From Deltaproteobacteria bacterium (GTDB lineage Bacteria; Myxococcota_A; UBA9042; DTJE01): a stretch of 55,405 nucleotides of DNA. The notes below the pieces were generated by a model. The model was not told the origin of the DNA. It ran no database searches and worked only from the letters and a program-made list of their open reading frames with translations. The position numbers were made by a program, and so were the translations under genes. The DNA lies in assembly GCA_029555025.1 (NCBI GenBank), contig JAKPTZ010000039.1, positions 1 through 55,405 on the forward strand, in the 5' to 3' direction. Below are positions 1 to 7,328 of this stretch, one piece after another; positions within the stretch are counted from its first letter, which is position 1; each line of letters starts with the position of its first letter.

Positions 1-1227
1 GCCGGGAATCGACGGAACCGGCAACGCGTTTGCAAGCTGGCGTTGCCGCTCAGCAACGATGTGTGTGTATGCGCCGGACTGCGTCACCGTGGCGTGTCCA
101 AGGGTCTTCATTAACTCGATCCCGGTGGCGCCAGTGCATTGAAAGCGCGTGGCGTAGAAGTGCCGTGTGTCATGCCAGCGAAGGTCAGCACGGCCGATCG
201 CAGTGGCGGCCCGTTTGAAAGCGTGCGACACCGACTGCGGTCTAACGTGCGGGGTGTCAGCGTCGGCGGTGTTTTCCGGCTTGCGTTTACCCTTCTTCGG
301 GACACCGCGCCGAACGCCTTCGGGGTCGCCCTTGCGGCCCTTCCCGGTGACAACCATCGAGACAATATCATCGACGACAAAGGCGGCCGGTTCACCCTGG
401 CATGGAATCAAAGCCTGTTCCAGGGCGTCCGGCATGACAACCCTTCGGGACCGGCCGCTCTTGCTCTTCGTGACAATCAGGCGGTGCGTGTCGAAGCTGA
501 CATCCCGCCAGCGAAGGTTCAGCAGTTCACCGAGGCGAAGGCCGGTTAGGGTCGCCATGAAGTACACCGGCCGCGCCCAAGGCGCCATGTTCTGAATCAG
601 CCGGGCTTCTTCTTCGGCGGATATGTCCACGTCGCGGGGTTCACCTTCGGGCAACGGCTGGATTCCGGCGATCGGATTCGCGTTCAGTTCACCGACTTGG
701 ACCGCGTATGACAAAAGCGCGCTCAAGCAAAACAACTCCCGGTTCACCGTTGCGGGTGACACCGTCACGGGTGCCGGCGGTTTCGCGTCTGGCGGCAGCC
801 TGCCGGCGGACTTCTTTTCTTCGAATGCGCGGCGCGCTTCCCGGCTTGAACGGCGCTCTTCTTTCAGACGGTCCTGCATGTACTTGTCAACCAGGGACCG
901 GGTGATATCGCGCATCCGGTACTTACCGAACACCGGCAGCAGCGCCATCAGGCTTACTTCGTGGCGGTCGCCGGACTTCCGGTGCGCGTTGAACCAGTCC
1001 ATGTACTTTGGCGCGAAGTCGGCCAGGGTCAATCGACGTTCCGGCGCCAGGCCGGCCCGCTGCCGTTCAAAGTCGGCAATCAGGGCGCAGCGGCGCTTAA
1101 ACGCCAGTTCTTCACTGGAAAAGGTTTCGTGAAAATCATCCGAACCCAGTCGGACCCGCATTGTCCACTTGTCGCCACGCTTCGATATTCCGACGTACTT
1201 ACTGCCGCCGTTGCCCTTCTTCGCCAT
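1..1227 (-). CDS. int: Tyrosine recombinase / phage-type integrase, 3' end cut by the window edge
   Basis: Site-specific recombinase expected to integrate and excise the element ending at 1394. 409 codons are visible from ATG at 1227 with no stop before the edge. An N-terminal Arg/Lys-rich DNA-binding segment (about 1-65) is followed by a core-binding SAM-like domain (about 66-190), with a low-complexity Glu/Lys/Pro insertion near 122-155. The catalytic domain runs from about 200. The active-site set is complete: Arg231 in TGLRLGELLNLRW, a Lys at 254 or 256 in VTKSKSGR, His352-x-x-Arg355 in WHDTRHFYAT, His378 in LGHA, and the nucleophile Tyr387 in GAYTHI. Only the extreme C-terminus should be missing. 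The gene starts about 120 bases from the tRNA fragment, as is usual for tRNA-targeting integrases. Confidence 0.93.
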   Translation of the reverse strand, partial: MAKKGNGGSKYVGISKRGDKWTMRVRLGSDDFHETFSSEELAFKRRCALIADFERQRAGLAPERRLTLADFAPKYMDWFNAHRKSGDRHEVSLMALLPVFGKYRMRDITRSLVDKYMQDRLKEERRSSREARRAFEEKKSAGRLPPDAKPPAPVTVSPATVNRELFCLSALLSYAVQVGELNANPIAGIQPLPEGEPRDVDISAEEEARLIQNMAPWARPVYFMATLTGLRLGELLNLRWRDVSFDTHRLIVTKSKSGRSRRVVMPDALEQALIPCQGEPAAFVVDDIVSMVVTGKGRKGDPEGVRRGVPKKGKRKPENTADADTPHVRPQSVSHAFKRAATAIGRADLRWHDTRHFYATRFQCTGATGIELMKTLGHATVTQSGAYTHIVAERQRQLANALPVPSIPG

Positions 1228-1344
1228 GATTCACCCCATGAAACCGGAAGCCATCAAAAACAGATACATTGTGCAGCCGTCGTACAACGCTGTCAATACA
1301 TCGTTAATTATGCTTGCTTTTCGGTATGTTACGATGTGGCGTCA

Positions 1345-1394
1345 GCGGACTCTTAATCCGGAGGTTGAAGGTTCGATTCCTTCTGGGCTCACCA
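1345..1394 (+). pseudogene. Displaced 3' half of tRNA-Lys(CUU); putative att site
   Basis: The segment gives an anticodon arm with loop CTCTTAA (anticodon CTT at 1352-1354), a variable loop, a T arm GAAGG/CCTTC with loop TTCGATT (1367-1383), the acceptor 3' strand TGGGCTC (1384-1390), discriminator A and encoded CCA (1392-1394). No 5' acceptor strand GAGCCCA or D arm precedes it. The outermost anticodon-stem pair (1345/1361) is a G-G mismatch, which suggests that tRNA identity begins near 1346. That fits strand exchange in the anticodon arm, typical of tRNA-specific tyrosine recombinases. This piece should not be transcribed into a working tRNA. Confidence 0.8.
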
Positions 1395-1419
1395 GTGCGT
1401 CAAAACAAATGACGCTTCC

Positions 1420-1450
1420 AGGCATCTCCGAACGGGGGTGCCTTTTTTTT
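1420..1450 (+). terminator. Rho-independent terminator of the original tRNA-Lys gene
   Basis: Ten base pairs (AGGCATCTCC at 1420-1429 with GGGGGTGCCT at 1434-1443, including G-T pairs) close a GAAC loop and are followed by a run of eight T. It lies 25 bases after the CCA of the tRNA fragment. The rest of 1451-1543 shows nothing further. Confidence 0.85.
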
Positions 1451-1543
1451 GCCCGCGCAAACCGGTCTCCCGATTACAGCAAGATGACGTTTTTCCTGAT
1501 TTCTTCCTGCTACTGCAATTGATTCGGGAACTTGCTTCGGAAT

Positions 1544-2968
1544 CTACATCAGGAAGACGACGTACTGAAGAACCCAGGCCATGTCGCCCGTCGAAAGCTG
1601 CTCTTCATTGTGGAAATTGGTAATGATGACGCGGCCGCCGGCCTCGCCGTCCGGCTCCCAGGAAATCATGAAAGGTTCCATCTGGTTGGCGTGCGAGGAA
1701 TTCGGCCCGCGAACGTGAACCTTGGTGCCGGCAGGCGGCGTTCCAACTATCGACGTGAGTGGTCCCAGGCGGTACTCAACGATAGCGTTGGGCTTCTGCA
1801 TGTATGCGGCAAGTTCGGGATCCGGGAGATCCGCCGTGACCTGACGCGGGGTCGTACCAGCCGTCCCAGGAAAATCGCGGGGGAAGGTCAGTCCGGAGGT
1901 TGAGGAAGGCCAGGTCTGGGTGACATAAACCGAGGCGTAGTCGGACGCATAAACCGAGCCGCCCTTGGCGACGAACGCCCTCAAGGTTTCCATGACCTTG
2001 TTGCCGTCCTTCTGCATGATGTAGTCCGGCGAATCGCCGCAATCGATGAACACCATGTCGAAATCGTCGATCAGGGTAAGGTTCTTCACGCCGGTATTCG
2101 TGTTCGCCTCGCGGCCGGTAAGGAGCAGGCCGCCCTGGGGCATGGCCGCGTCCGGACCATCCATCAGGCCGTCGAACTGCTTGTGCTGGAAACGCAGCTT
2201 GATCAAGGTCTTTTCGATGACGTCCCACTTGCCGGTAACAACGGCGATTCGGGCGGGCTGGCCCGGGAAGCAACCGTCCTTCGAAGTGACGTCGGTCGTC
2301 ACGCACTTGTCGATCCAGCGCGAGAACGTGTGCTTGAAATTACCCTTTTCCATGTGAATGGTCTGGGTTCCACACGGGACGTTGTCCAGCACGTAGTAAC
2401 CCTGGTAGTCGGAATAATCCTCGATCTTTATCGGGTTGCCGGCGCAGTCGGTCGTCTCAATCCAGACGTGGGCGTACGGAAGGCCGACGTTGGTTCCGAC
2501 GGCGCAGGTCATTCCGGTCACCGACCCGTATCCGCACGGATTGCAGTTGCCCGGCTCGCCACAGGCGCCATAGTCTGGACGGGATCCCTCGTCCTCCGGC
2601 CCCAGGTCGTAATGCATCAGATCCTCGCGCGCAAGATCCAGTTCGGCGTAACCGTCGCCATATTCCTGGGTGTCCCAGTACGTCGTGTCGATCGTTGACA
2701 TTACATCGATCGGCTTGGTGTCATGGCCGTTCAGGTCAACCCCGACAAGATCCATCCCAACAAGATCCTGGCCGGCAATGTCAGGTGCGAATCCGTCCCG
2801 CTCGCCGGTATCCGAGCCGCTTGTATCGCCGCCTGTGGTGTCGTACCAGTCGCCCGAGTCGGGCACGTTAAAACCGTTGTCCGTATCCGGATCCGAGTCC
2901 TTGCACGCGGTGACGATCACGAGCGACAGGACAGCCGACAGAATCAATGAACGCGAAGCAAGGTTCAT
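1544..2968 (-). CDS. Asp-rich lipoprotein with carboxypeptidase-regulatory-like and ThuA/GATase-like domains
   Basis: Predicted outer-surface or periplasmic lipoprotein of 474 residues; function unknown. A lipoprotein signal peptide ends in the lipobox IVTAC (Cys22) and is followed by about 110 residues dominated by Asp, Gly, Ser and Thr, probably a flexible or calcium-binding stalk. A small Cys-containing segment (CGEPGNCNPCGYG) precedes a beta-sandwich of the carboxypeptidase-regulatory type (PYAHVWIETTDCAGNP, then GYYVLDNVPCGTQTI). The C-terminal 200 residues look Rossmann-like: RIAVVTGKWD, then DFDMVFIDCGDSPDY and FVAKGGSVYASDYA resemble ThuA/type-1 glutamine-amidotransferase-like domains, but no catalytic triad is evident. 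The downstream side faces the integrated element, so the gene is the first chromosomal gene after the insertion. Confidence 0.85.
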   Translation of the reverse strand: MNLASRSLILSAVLSLVIVTACKDSDPDTDNGFNVPDSGDWYDTTGGDTSGSDTGERDGFAPDIAGQDLVGMDLVGVDLNGHDTKPIDVMSTIDTTYWDTQEYGDGYAELDLAREDLMHYDLGPEDEGSRPDYGACGEPGNCNPCGYGSVTGMTCAVGTNVGLPYAHVWIETTDCAGNPIKIEDYSDYQGYYVLDNVPCGTQTIHMEKGNFKHTFSRWIDKCVTTDVTSKDGCFPGQPARIAVVTGKWDVIEKTLIKLRFQHKQFDGLMDGPDAAMPQGGLLLTGREANTNTGVKNLTLIDDFDMVFIDCGDSPDYIMQKDGNKVMETLRAFVAKGGSVYASDYASVYVTQTWPSSTSGLTFPRDFPGTAGTTPRQVTADLPDPELAAYMQKPNAIVEYRLGPLTSIVGTPPAGTKVHVRGPNSSHANQMEPFMISWEPDGEAGGRVIITNFHNEEQLSTGDMAWVLQYVVFLM

Positions 2969-2994
2969 GGTTAAATCCCCAAGGGTTACGGAGT

Positions 2995-3023
2995 AGGATA
3001 CGAACCTGGATTTTTTTAGTCAA
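2995..3023 (-). promoter_or_regulatory. Sigma-70-type promoter for the 1544-2968 lipoprotein gene
   Basis: On the minus strand TTGACT (3023-3018) and TATCCT (3000-2995) are 17 bases apart, followed by a leader of about 20 bases to the ATG at 2968. This is a good match to a housekeeping promoter. Confidence 0.65.
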
Positions 3024-3053
3024 TACGCGGAAATGTCTTGTTTCTTCAAAACT

Positions 3054-3069
3054 TTTGACGCGACGCGCC
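3054..3069 (+). repeat. TTTGACGCGACGCGCC motif, shared with 10324-10359
   Basis: This 16-base motif lies between the divergent lipoprotein and RND genes and closely matches the two tandem copies upstream of the FadL-like gene (10324, 10344). It is followed at about 3078-3093 by GC-rich inverted sequence. It may be a -35-containing operator; see findings. Confidence 0.4.
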
Positions 3070-3116
3070 ACAAAGGACGGCGCACTGCGCGCCATTCCGA
3101 TGTCCATTCCCCGGGG

Positions 3117-3145
3117 TTTCGAAACGTTCCATGACGGTTTATAAT
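3117..3145 (+). promoter_or_regulatory. Possible promoter of the RND efflux operon
   Basis: A perfect -10 hexamer TATAAT lies at 3140-3145. The -35 region at 17-base spacing (TTTCGA, 3117-3122) is poor, so an activator or another element may be needed. The start codon at 3223 would leave a leader of about 70 bases. Confidence 0.4.
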
Positions 3146-3222
3146 CGATTCGCGGCCGCGTGTGACGGGCCCGATCGGGCTTTCAGGCGGCAGACCGGTG
3201 CCAATCCTTTGCAGGTCAACCT

Positions 3223-4266
3223 ATGAAGAAGTTTGAATATGTCGGTTTCGTGACTGCTGCTGTCATAATTCTTGCGGGCACTGTGCACCTTGCCGGCTGC
3301 AAGGATGACGCCGGGGGCCAGGTGACCTTGCCACCGGTGGCGGTTCGCGTCATGAACGTGGTGGCGGGCCAGCAAAAGACCGTCAAGCGTTTTTCGGGAT
3401 ACACGTATCCCTGGGATGCCGCCGGGGTCGGATTCCTGATCGGCGGTCGCGTGACGTCAATCAAGGTGAAGGAAGGCGATCACGTCAGGAAGGGCGACCT
3501 TCTGGCCACTATCGCCCCCGAGGATTACCAGCTTGTCAAGGATCTGACGGAAACCCAGGTCGAGGCAATCAAGCCGAATTACGAACGCGTGCTTGGACTT
3601 GTGCGGGATGAGGCAATCCCGAAGGCGAAGCTCGACGAAGTCGAGGGCATGTACAAGGCGGCTGTCACGCAGCAGAAGCAGGCCGAACGCCAGGTTTCAT
3701 ATACCAGGCTGAAGGCCCCTATCGACGGCGTCGTGATCAACCGGGGAACGGCGGTCGGCCAGGTCATCGGCCCGGGAATGCCGGCAGCGATAGTCATCGA
3801 CATTTCCAGGATGAAAGTAAAATTCGGGGTCACCCAGAAGGAACTCGAACTTTTCACAGTCGGTGCGGCGGTGTCACTGGCCATGGATGGAATCGAAGGA
3901 ACCGTTGAAGGTACCGTCTATCACGTGGCGCTTATCCCGGACGTCACCACAAGGATGTACGAGGTCACCGTCGCGGCCGACAACGCCGACGAGAGGATCC
4001 GCCCCGGCATGCTGGCAAGGGTCGAATTGGAAGTGCGCCGCTCAGAGGGTATCTTCGTGCCGCTGCGCGCGATAAAAAGAAATCATGAAGGACGGCACGT
4101 CGTCTTCACCGTCGGTGAAGGTGACGTCGTCGTCGAACGCGCGGTCACGACAGGCGAATTGTTCGGCGATCAGATGAAGATCGATGAAGGACTTTCGGTC
4201 GGTGACAGGGTGATCCTGGAAGGCCAGGCGTTCGTCACGCCCGGGGACAAGGTGAAGGTCCTATGA
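3223..4266 (+). CDS. RND efflux periplasmic adaptor subunit (MFP), lipoprotein
   Basis: Membrane-fusion protein that should link the inner-membrane pump encoded next to an outer-membrane channel. 347 residues; a signal peptide ends in lipobox LAGC (Cys near residue 26), so it is probably lipid-anchored like AcrA/MexA. The order is: a biotinyl-lipoyl half-domain (AGVGFLIGGRVTSIKVKEGDHV), a short alpha-hairpin (about 105-155), the second lipoyl half (LKAPIDGVVINRGTAVGQVI), then beta-barrel and membrane-proximal domains. The gene overlaps the pump gene by four bases (ATGA), so the two are translationally coupled. No TolC-type channel or regulator gene lies beside the pair, so the channel must be encoded elsewhere. 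The substrate cannot be inferred. Confidence 0.94.
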   Translation: MKKFEYVGFVTAAVIILAGTVHLAGCKDDAGGQVTLPPVAVRVMNVVAGQQKTVKRFSGYTYPWDAAGVGFLIGGRVTSIKVKEGDHVRKGDLLATIAPEDYQLVKDLTETQVEAIKPNYERVLGLVRDEAIPKAKLDEVEGMYKAAVTQQKQAERQVSYTRLKAPIDGVVINRGTAVGQVIGPGMPAAIVIDISRMKVKFGVTQKELELFTVGAAVSLAMDGIEGTVEGTVYHVALIPDVTTRMYEVTVAADNADERIRPGMLARVELEVRRSEGIFVPLRAIKRNHEGRHVVFTVGEGDVVVERAVTTGELFGDQMKIDEGLSVGDRVILEGQAFVTPGDKVKVL

Positions 4267-7200
4267 ACATCGCCCGATTCTCGCTGAAGAACAGGGTCAT
4301 CGTCTGGATGCTGCTGGTCACGATGGCGGCCTGGGGCATCTTCACGTACCGAACCATCAGCCGGCGTGAAGACCCGGAAATCAAGATTTCGTACGCGATC
4401 GTCTTCACCATCTGGCCGGGCAAGGGCGCGGAAGATGTCGAACGCATGGTGACGACGAAGCTTGAAGACGAAATCGAGAAGATGGGCACCCTGAACGAGC
4501 TGTCGTCGGTAACCCGTGAAAACATTTCCCTGATTATCGTCAACATCAACTTCAACGAAGACGCGAACGTGCAATGGCAACGGCTGCGCAACGCGATTGA
4601 CGAGGCCGGGCCGAACCTGCCGGCCGGCATAATCGGGCCGACCGTAATCGACGACCTTGGCGACATCACTTCGATGATTTATTCGCTTCGGTCGGAAACG
4701 GCATCACCTTCGGAACTGAAGGAGTGGGCAACCAGGCTGAAGAACGAAATCAAGGCGGTTGACGCGGTCAGCAAGGTGAATCTTCTGGGAGAACAGGAAG
4801 AGGTCATCTATATCGAAGGGCCGATGGAGAGCTTCGGTCTTTACAACTTCTCGCCGCTGACCGCCGCGAAAATACTTGATTTCACCAATGTGAACCTGCC
4901 GGCCGGCTATGTGCGGTACCAGGAACAGGACCTTCGCCTTGACACGTCCGGTGCTTTCAAGGCCGTGGAGCAGATTGAAAACGCCGTAATCGACGTGTCC
5001 CGCGAATCAGGCATTCCACTGAAGGTCAGGGACGTTTTTTCGGTCAGGAAGGCGTATCGGGAACCACCTGTTTCGTGGATGACCACACTGGGAGAAAAAA
5101 GCATCGGCCTTGACATCAGAATGGCCGATGGTTTCAACGTGGTCCAGATGGGAAAGGACGTCAGGGCCGTGGTCGAGAAGTTTCGCCATTCCCTGCCGGA
5201 TCACATCACGCTTGAGCTTCTGCACGACCAGCCAAGGGAAGTCGATGACTTCATCGGGATGTTCATGGACAACCTGATCGAGGGCATCGCCATAGTGATC
5301 CTGGTGATGCTGCTTCTGATGGGTATCCGTTCGACGATGATCGTCGCGATCAGCCTGCCGCTGTGCATCCTTTCGACGATCGCCCTTATGCCGGTGTTCA
5401 ATATCGACCTGGAAATGATGAGCATCGCTTCGTTCATCGTGGCGATAGGAATGCTTGTCGATAATTCGATTATCATCATCGACAACATCTATTCGTACAT
5501 GGAACGGGGCGTGCCGGCCGACGAAGCCGCGTGCCAGGCCACCCAGGAACTGCAGGGGCCGGCACTGACCGGGACGTTGGCAACAATCTTCGCCTTCGTG
5601 CCGCTGCTGCTGCTGAAGGCCGAAATCGGGGCCTACGTCAGGTCGCTGCCTTTCATCATCACGATATCCATGCTGTTCTCGTGGGTAATCGCGGTCACGA
5701 TCATCCCGATCCTGGCCCGGGCATTCGTCAGGGTTAAACCGATCAGCGAGGAAAAGCGCAAGTCCGGGCGGGTCGTGCGGATGTATTCAGGTGCGCTTCG
5801 CTTTGGTTTGAAAATGAGGTGGGCTGTCGTCGGCATCACCGCGGCGATGCTTGCAGGGGCCCTGCTTCTGGTGCCGGTCGTCGGCATGTCGTTCTTCCCG
5901 GAATGGGATCGCGACCAGTTCATTATCGACGTAAAGCTGCCGGAAGGCGCCGGCATCGAGAAGACGGCCACTGTTGTCCGACAGGTCGAAGAACGTCTTT
6001 CAACCGAACCGGACATCGTCAACTTTGCCTCGTTCATCGGGGAAGGCGGCCCGCGCTTCCAGATCGCCGTCTGGCCGGAATTCAACGCGCCGAACTACGG
6101 TCGCATCATCGTGAACACCAGGGCCAAGGAAGTTACGCGGCCGATGGTCGAACGGCTTCGCAACGAATTCAGGACGACGATTGCGGAAGCACGGGTAGCG
6201 CCGTCGAACCTGCTCCTGGCCATTCCCGTCGAAGCTCCGATCGCGATTAAGATCGAAGGTCCGGACATCGATGTGATGCGGTCGATAAGCATTGAAGTGC
6301 AGCGCATTCTTAAGGAAACGCCCGGAACGGACATGATCCGCGACGACCTTGGCACTGAAATCCAGAGCCTTAAGGTCAACGTCGATACTGAAGCGGCAAT
6401 CATGGCGGGCATTTCCAACACGGAAGTCGCGCTGGCGCTGCTGACCGCGCACGAAGGCCTGCCAGTCACCGAGATTCGCAGCCACGAAGAAAAGATCCAG
6501 GTTGCCCTTCGGTCGAACGAGGCAGCCCGCAGGGAAAACAGGACGCTCGATGAACTGCGGGTCACTTCGATGACGACCGGCGCGAAGGTTCCGCTTTCGG
6601 CAATCGCGTCGATCGAGCCTTCATGGGATACCGGGGTGATTCACAGGCGCGACAACAAGCGCGTCGTGACCGTCCTGGCCGGCGTGAACGGCGCCCTTGC
6701 CTCCGAAGTGATGGAGGTGGCCTGGCCGAAGATTCAGGCAATCGAACTTCCTGCCGGGTACAGGATCGGATCCGAAGGCGAGGAAAAGGAGCGTAACGCG
6801 GCGTTCGACCAACTTATCGTAATCTTCGTGATCATCATCTTCGCCCTTATGTTCATGCTGACGATCCAGTTCAAGTCCATCCGGAAGGCACTGGTCATAC
6901 TGGCAAGCGTACCGCTGGCAATCATCGGCGCCATGCTTGGCCTTCTTTCCAGCGGGTACAGCCTTGGTTTCATGGAGTTCCTTGGAATCGTCTCGCTGGC
7001 TGGCATGGTCATCAAGAACGCCGTCGTCTGGGTCGAATTCGTCGATAAATGGGTCTCTGAAGGCCACCGGTTCGACGAATCTATCATTGCGGCGGGAATC
7101 GGGCGCTTCAGGCCAATCGTACTGACCGCGGGGACGACCGTTGGCGGGCTTATGCCGCTTGCCCTGTTCGGCGGGGCCCTGTGGGAAGGAATCGCCTGGG

Positions 7201-7328
7201 CCATGATCGGCGGACTTGCCGTTTCAACCGTTCTTACGCTGTACGTCATCCCGGTGATCTATTTCCTGGCATTCAGAAAGATGTATTCAGAAGCGGCGGC
7301 GGCCCCTGAACCGGCAGGCTGCGACTGA
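4263..7328 (+). CDS. RND-type efflux transporter, inner-membrane pump (AcrB/HAE-1-like)
   Basis: Proton-driven pump of 1021 residues, the usual length for the AcrB/MexB/CzcA superfamily. TM1 lies at about 10-30 and is followed by a large periplasmic porter region. TM2-TM6 surround residues 335-480 and carry the proton-relay motif GMLVDNSIIIIDN (Gly396-Asp400); the classical Asp-Asp pair is Asp-Asn here, as in several HAE and SwrC-like pumps. The second periplasmic loop starts near 545 (VVGMSFFPEWDRDQF) and the last helices cover about 850-1010. It looks closer to drug or lipophilic-compound pumps than to heavy-metal CzcA pumps because the metal-export motifs are not seen. The last 42 bases are antisense to the 3' end of the next gene. 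Confidence 0.95.
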   Translation: MNIARFSLKNRVIVWMLLVTMAAWGIFTYRTISRREDPEIKISYAIVFTIWPGKGAEDVERMVTTKLEDEIEKMGTLNELSSVTRENISLIIVNINFNEDANVQWQRLRNAIDEAGPNLPAGIIGPTVIDDLGDITSMIYSLRSETASPSELKEWATRLKNEIKAVDAVSKVNLLGEQEEVIYIEGPMESFGLYNFSPLTAAKILDFTNVNLPAGYVRYQEQDLRLDTSGAFKAVEQIENAVIDVSRESGIPLKVRDVFSVRKAYREPPVSWMTTLGEKSIGLDIRMADGFNVVQMGKDVRAVVEKFRHSLPDHITLELLHDQPREVDDFIGMFMDNLIEGIAIVILVMLLLMGIRSTMIVAISLPLCILSTIALMPVFNIDLEMMSIASFIVAIGMLVDNSIIIIDNIYSYMERGVPADEAACQATQELQGPALTGTLATIFAFVPLLLLKAEIGAYVRSLPFIITISMLFSWVIAVTIIPILARAFVRVKPISEEKRKSGRVVRMYSGALRFGLKMRWAVVGITAAMLAGALLLVPVVGMSFFPEWDRDQFIIDVKLPEGAGIEKTATVVRQVEERLSTEPDIVNFASFIGEGGPRFQIAVWPEFNAPNYGRIIVNTRAKEVTRPMVERLRNEFRTTIAEARVAPSNLLLAIPVEAPIAIKIEGPDIDVMRSISIEVQRILKETPGTDMIRDDLGTEIQSLKVNVDTEAAIMAGISNTEVALALLTAHEGLPVTEIRSHEEKIQVALRSNEAARRENRTLDELRVTSMTTGAKVPLSAIASIEPSWDTGVIHRRDNKRVVTVLAGVNGALASEVMEVAWPKIQAIELPAGYRIGSEGEEKERNAAFDQLIVIFVIIIFALMFMLTIQFKSIRKALVILASVPLAIIGAMLGLLSSGYSLGFMEFLGIVSLAGMVIKNAVVWVEFVDKWVSEGHRFDESIIAAGIGRFRPIVLTAGTTVGGLMPLALFGGALWEGIAWAMIGGLAVSTVLTLYVIPVIYFLAFRKMYSEAAAAPEPAGCD

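Larger units (their letters stand above)
1..1394. mobile_element. Right end of an integrated element (integrase plus tRNA attachment site)
   Basis: The first 1.4 kb consist of a tyrosine recombinase transcribed leftward and, beyond its 5' end, the 3' half of a tRNA-Lys gene with no matching 5' half. An integrase gene beside a truncated tRNA 3' end is the classic layout of a prophage or integrative element that recombined into a tRNA gene. The tRNA fragment keeps its natural terminator, so it is the displaced chromosomal 3' half; a restored full-length tRNA-Lys should lie at the other end of the element, to the left of this window. The size and cargo of the element cannot be judged from here. 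Confidence 0.72.

Noticed and set aside
1300-1394. A complete tRNA ending at 1394
   Set aside because: No upstream sequence can pair with the acceptor strand TGGGCTC or form a D arm, so only the 3' half is present.
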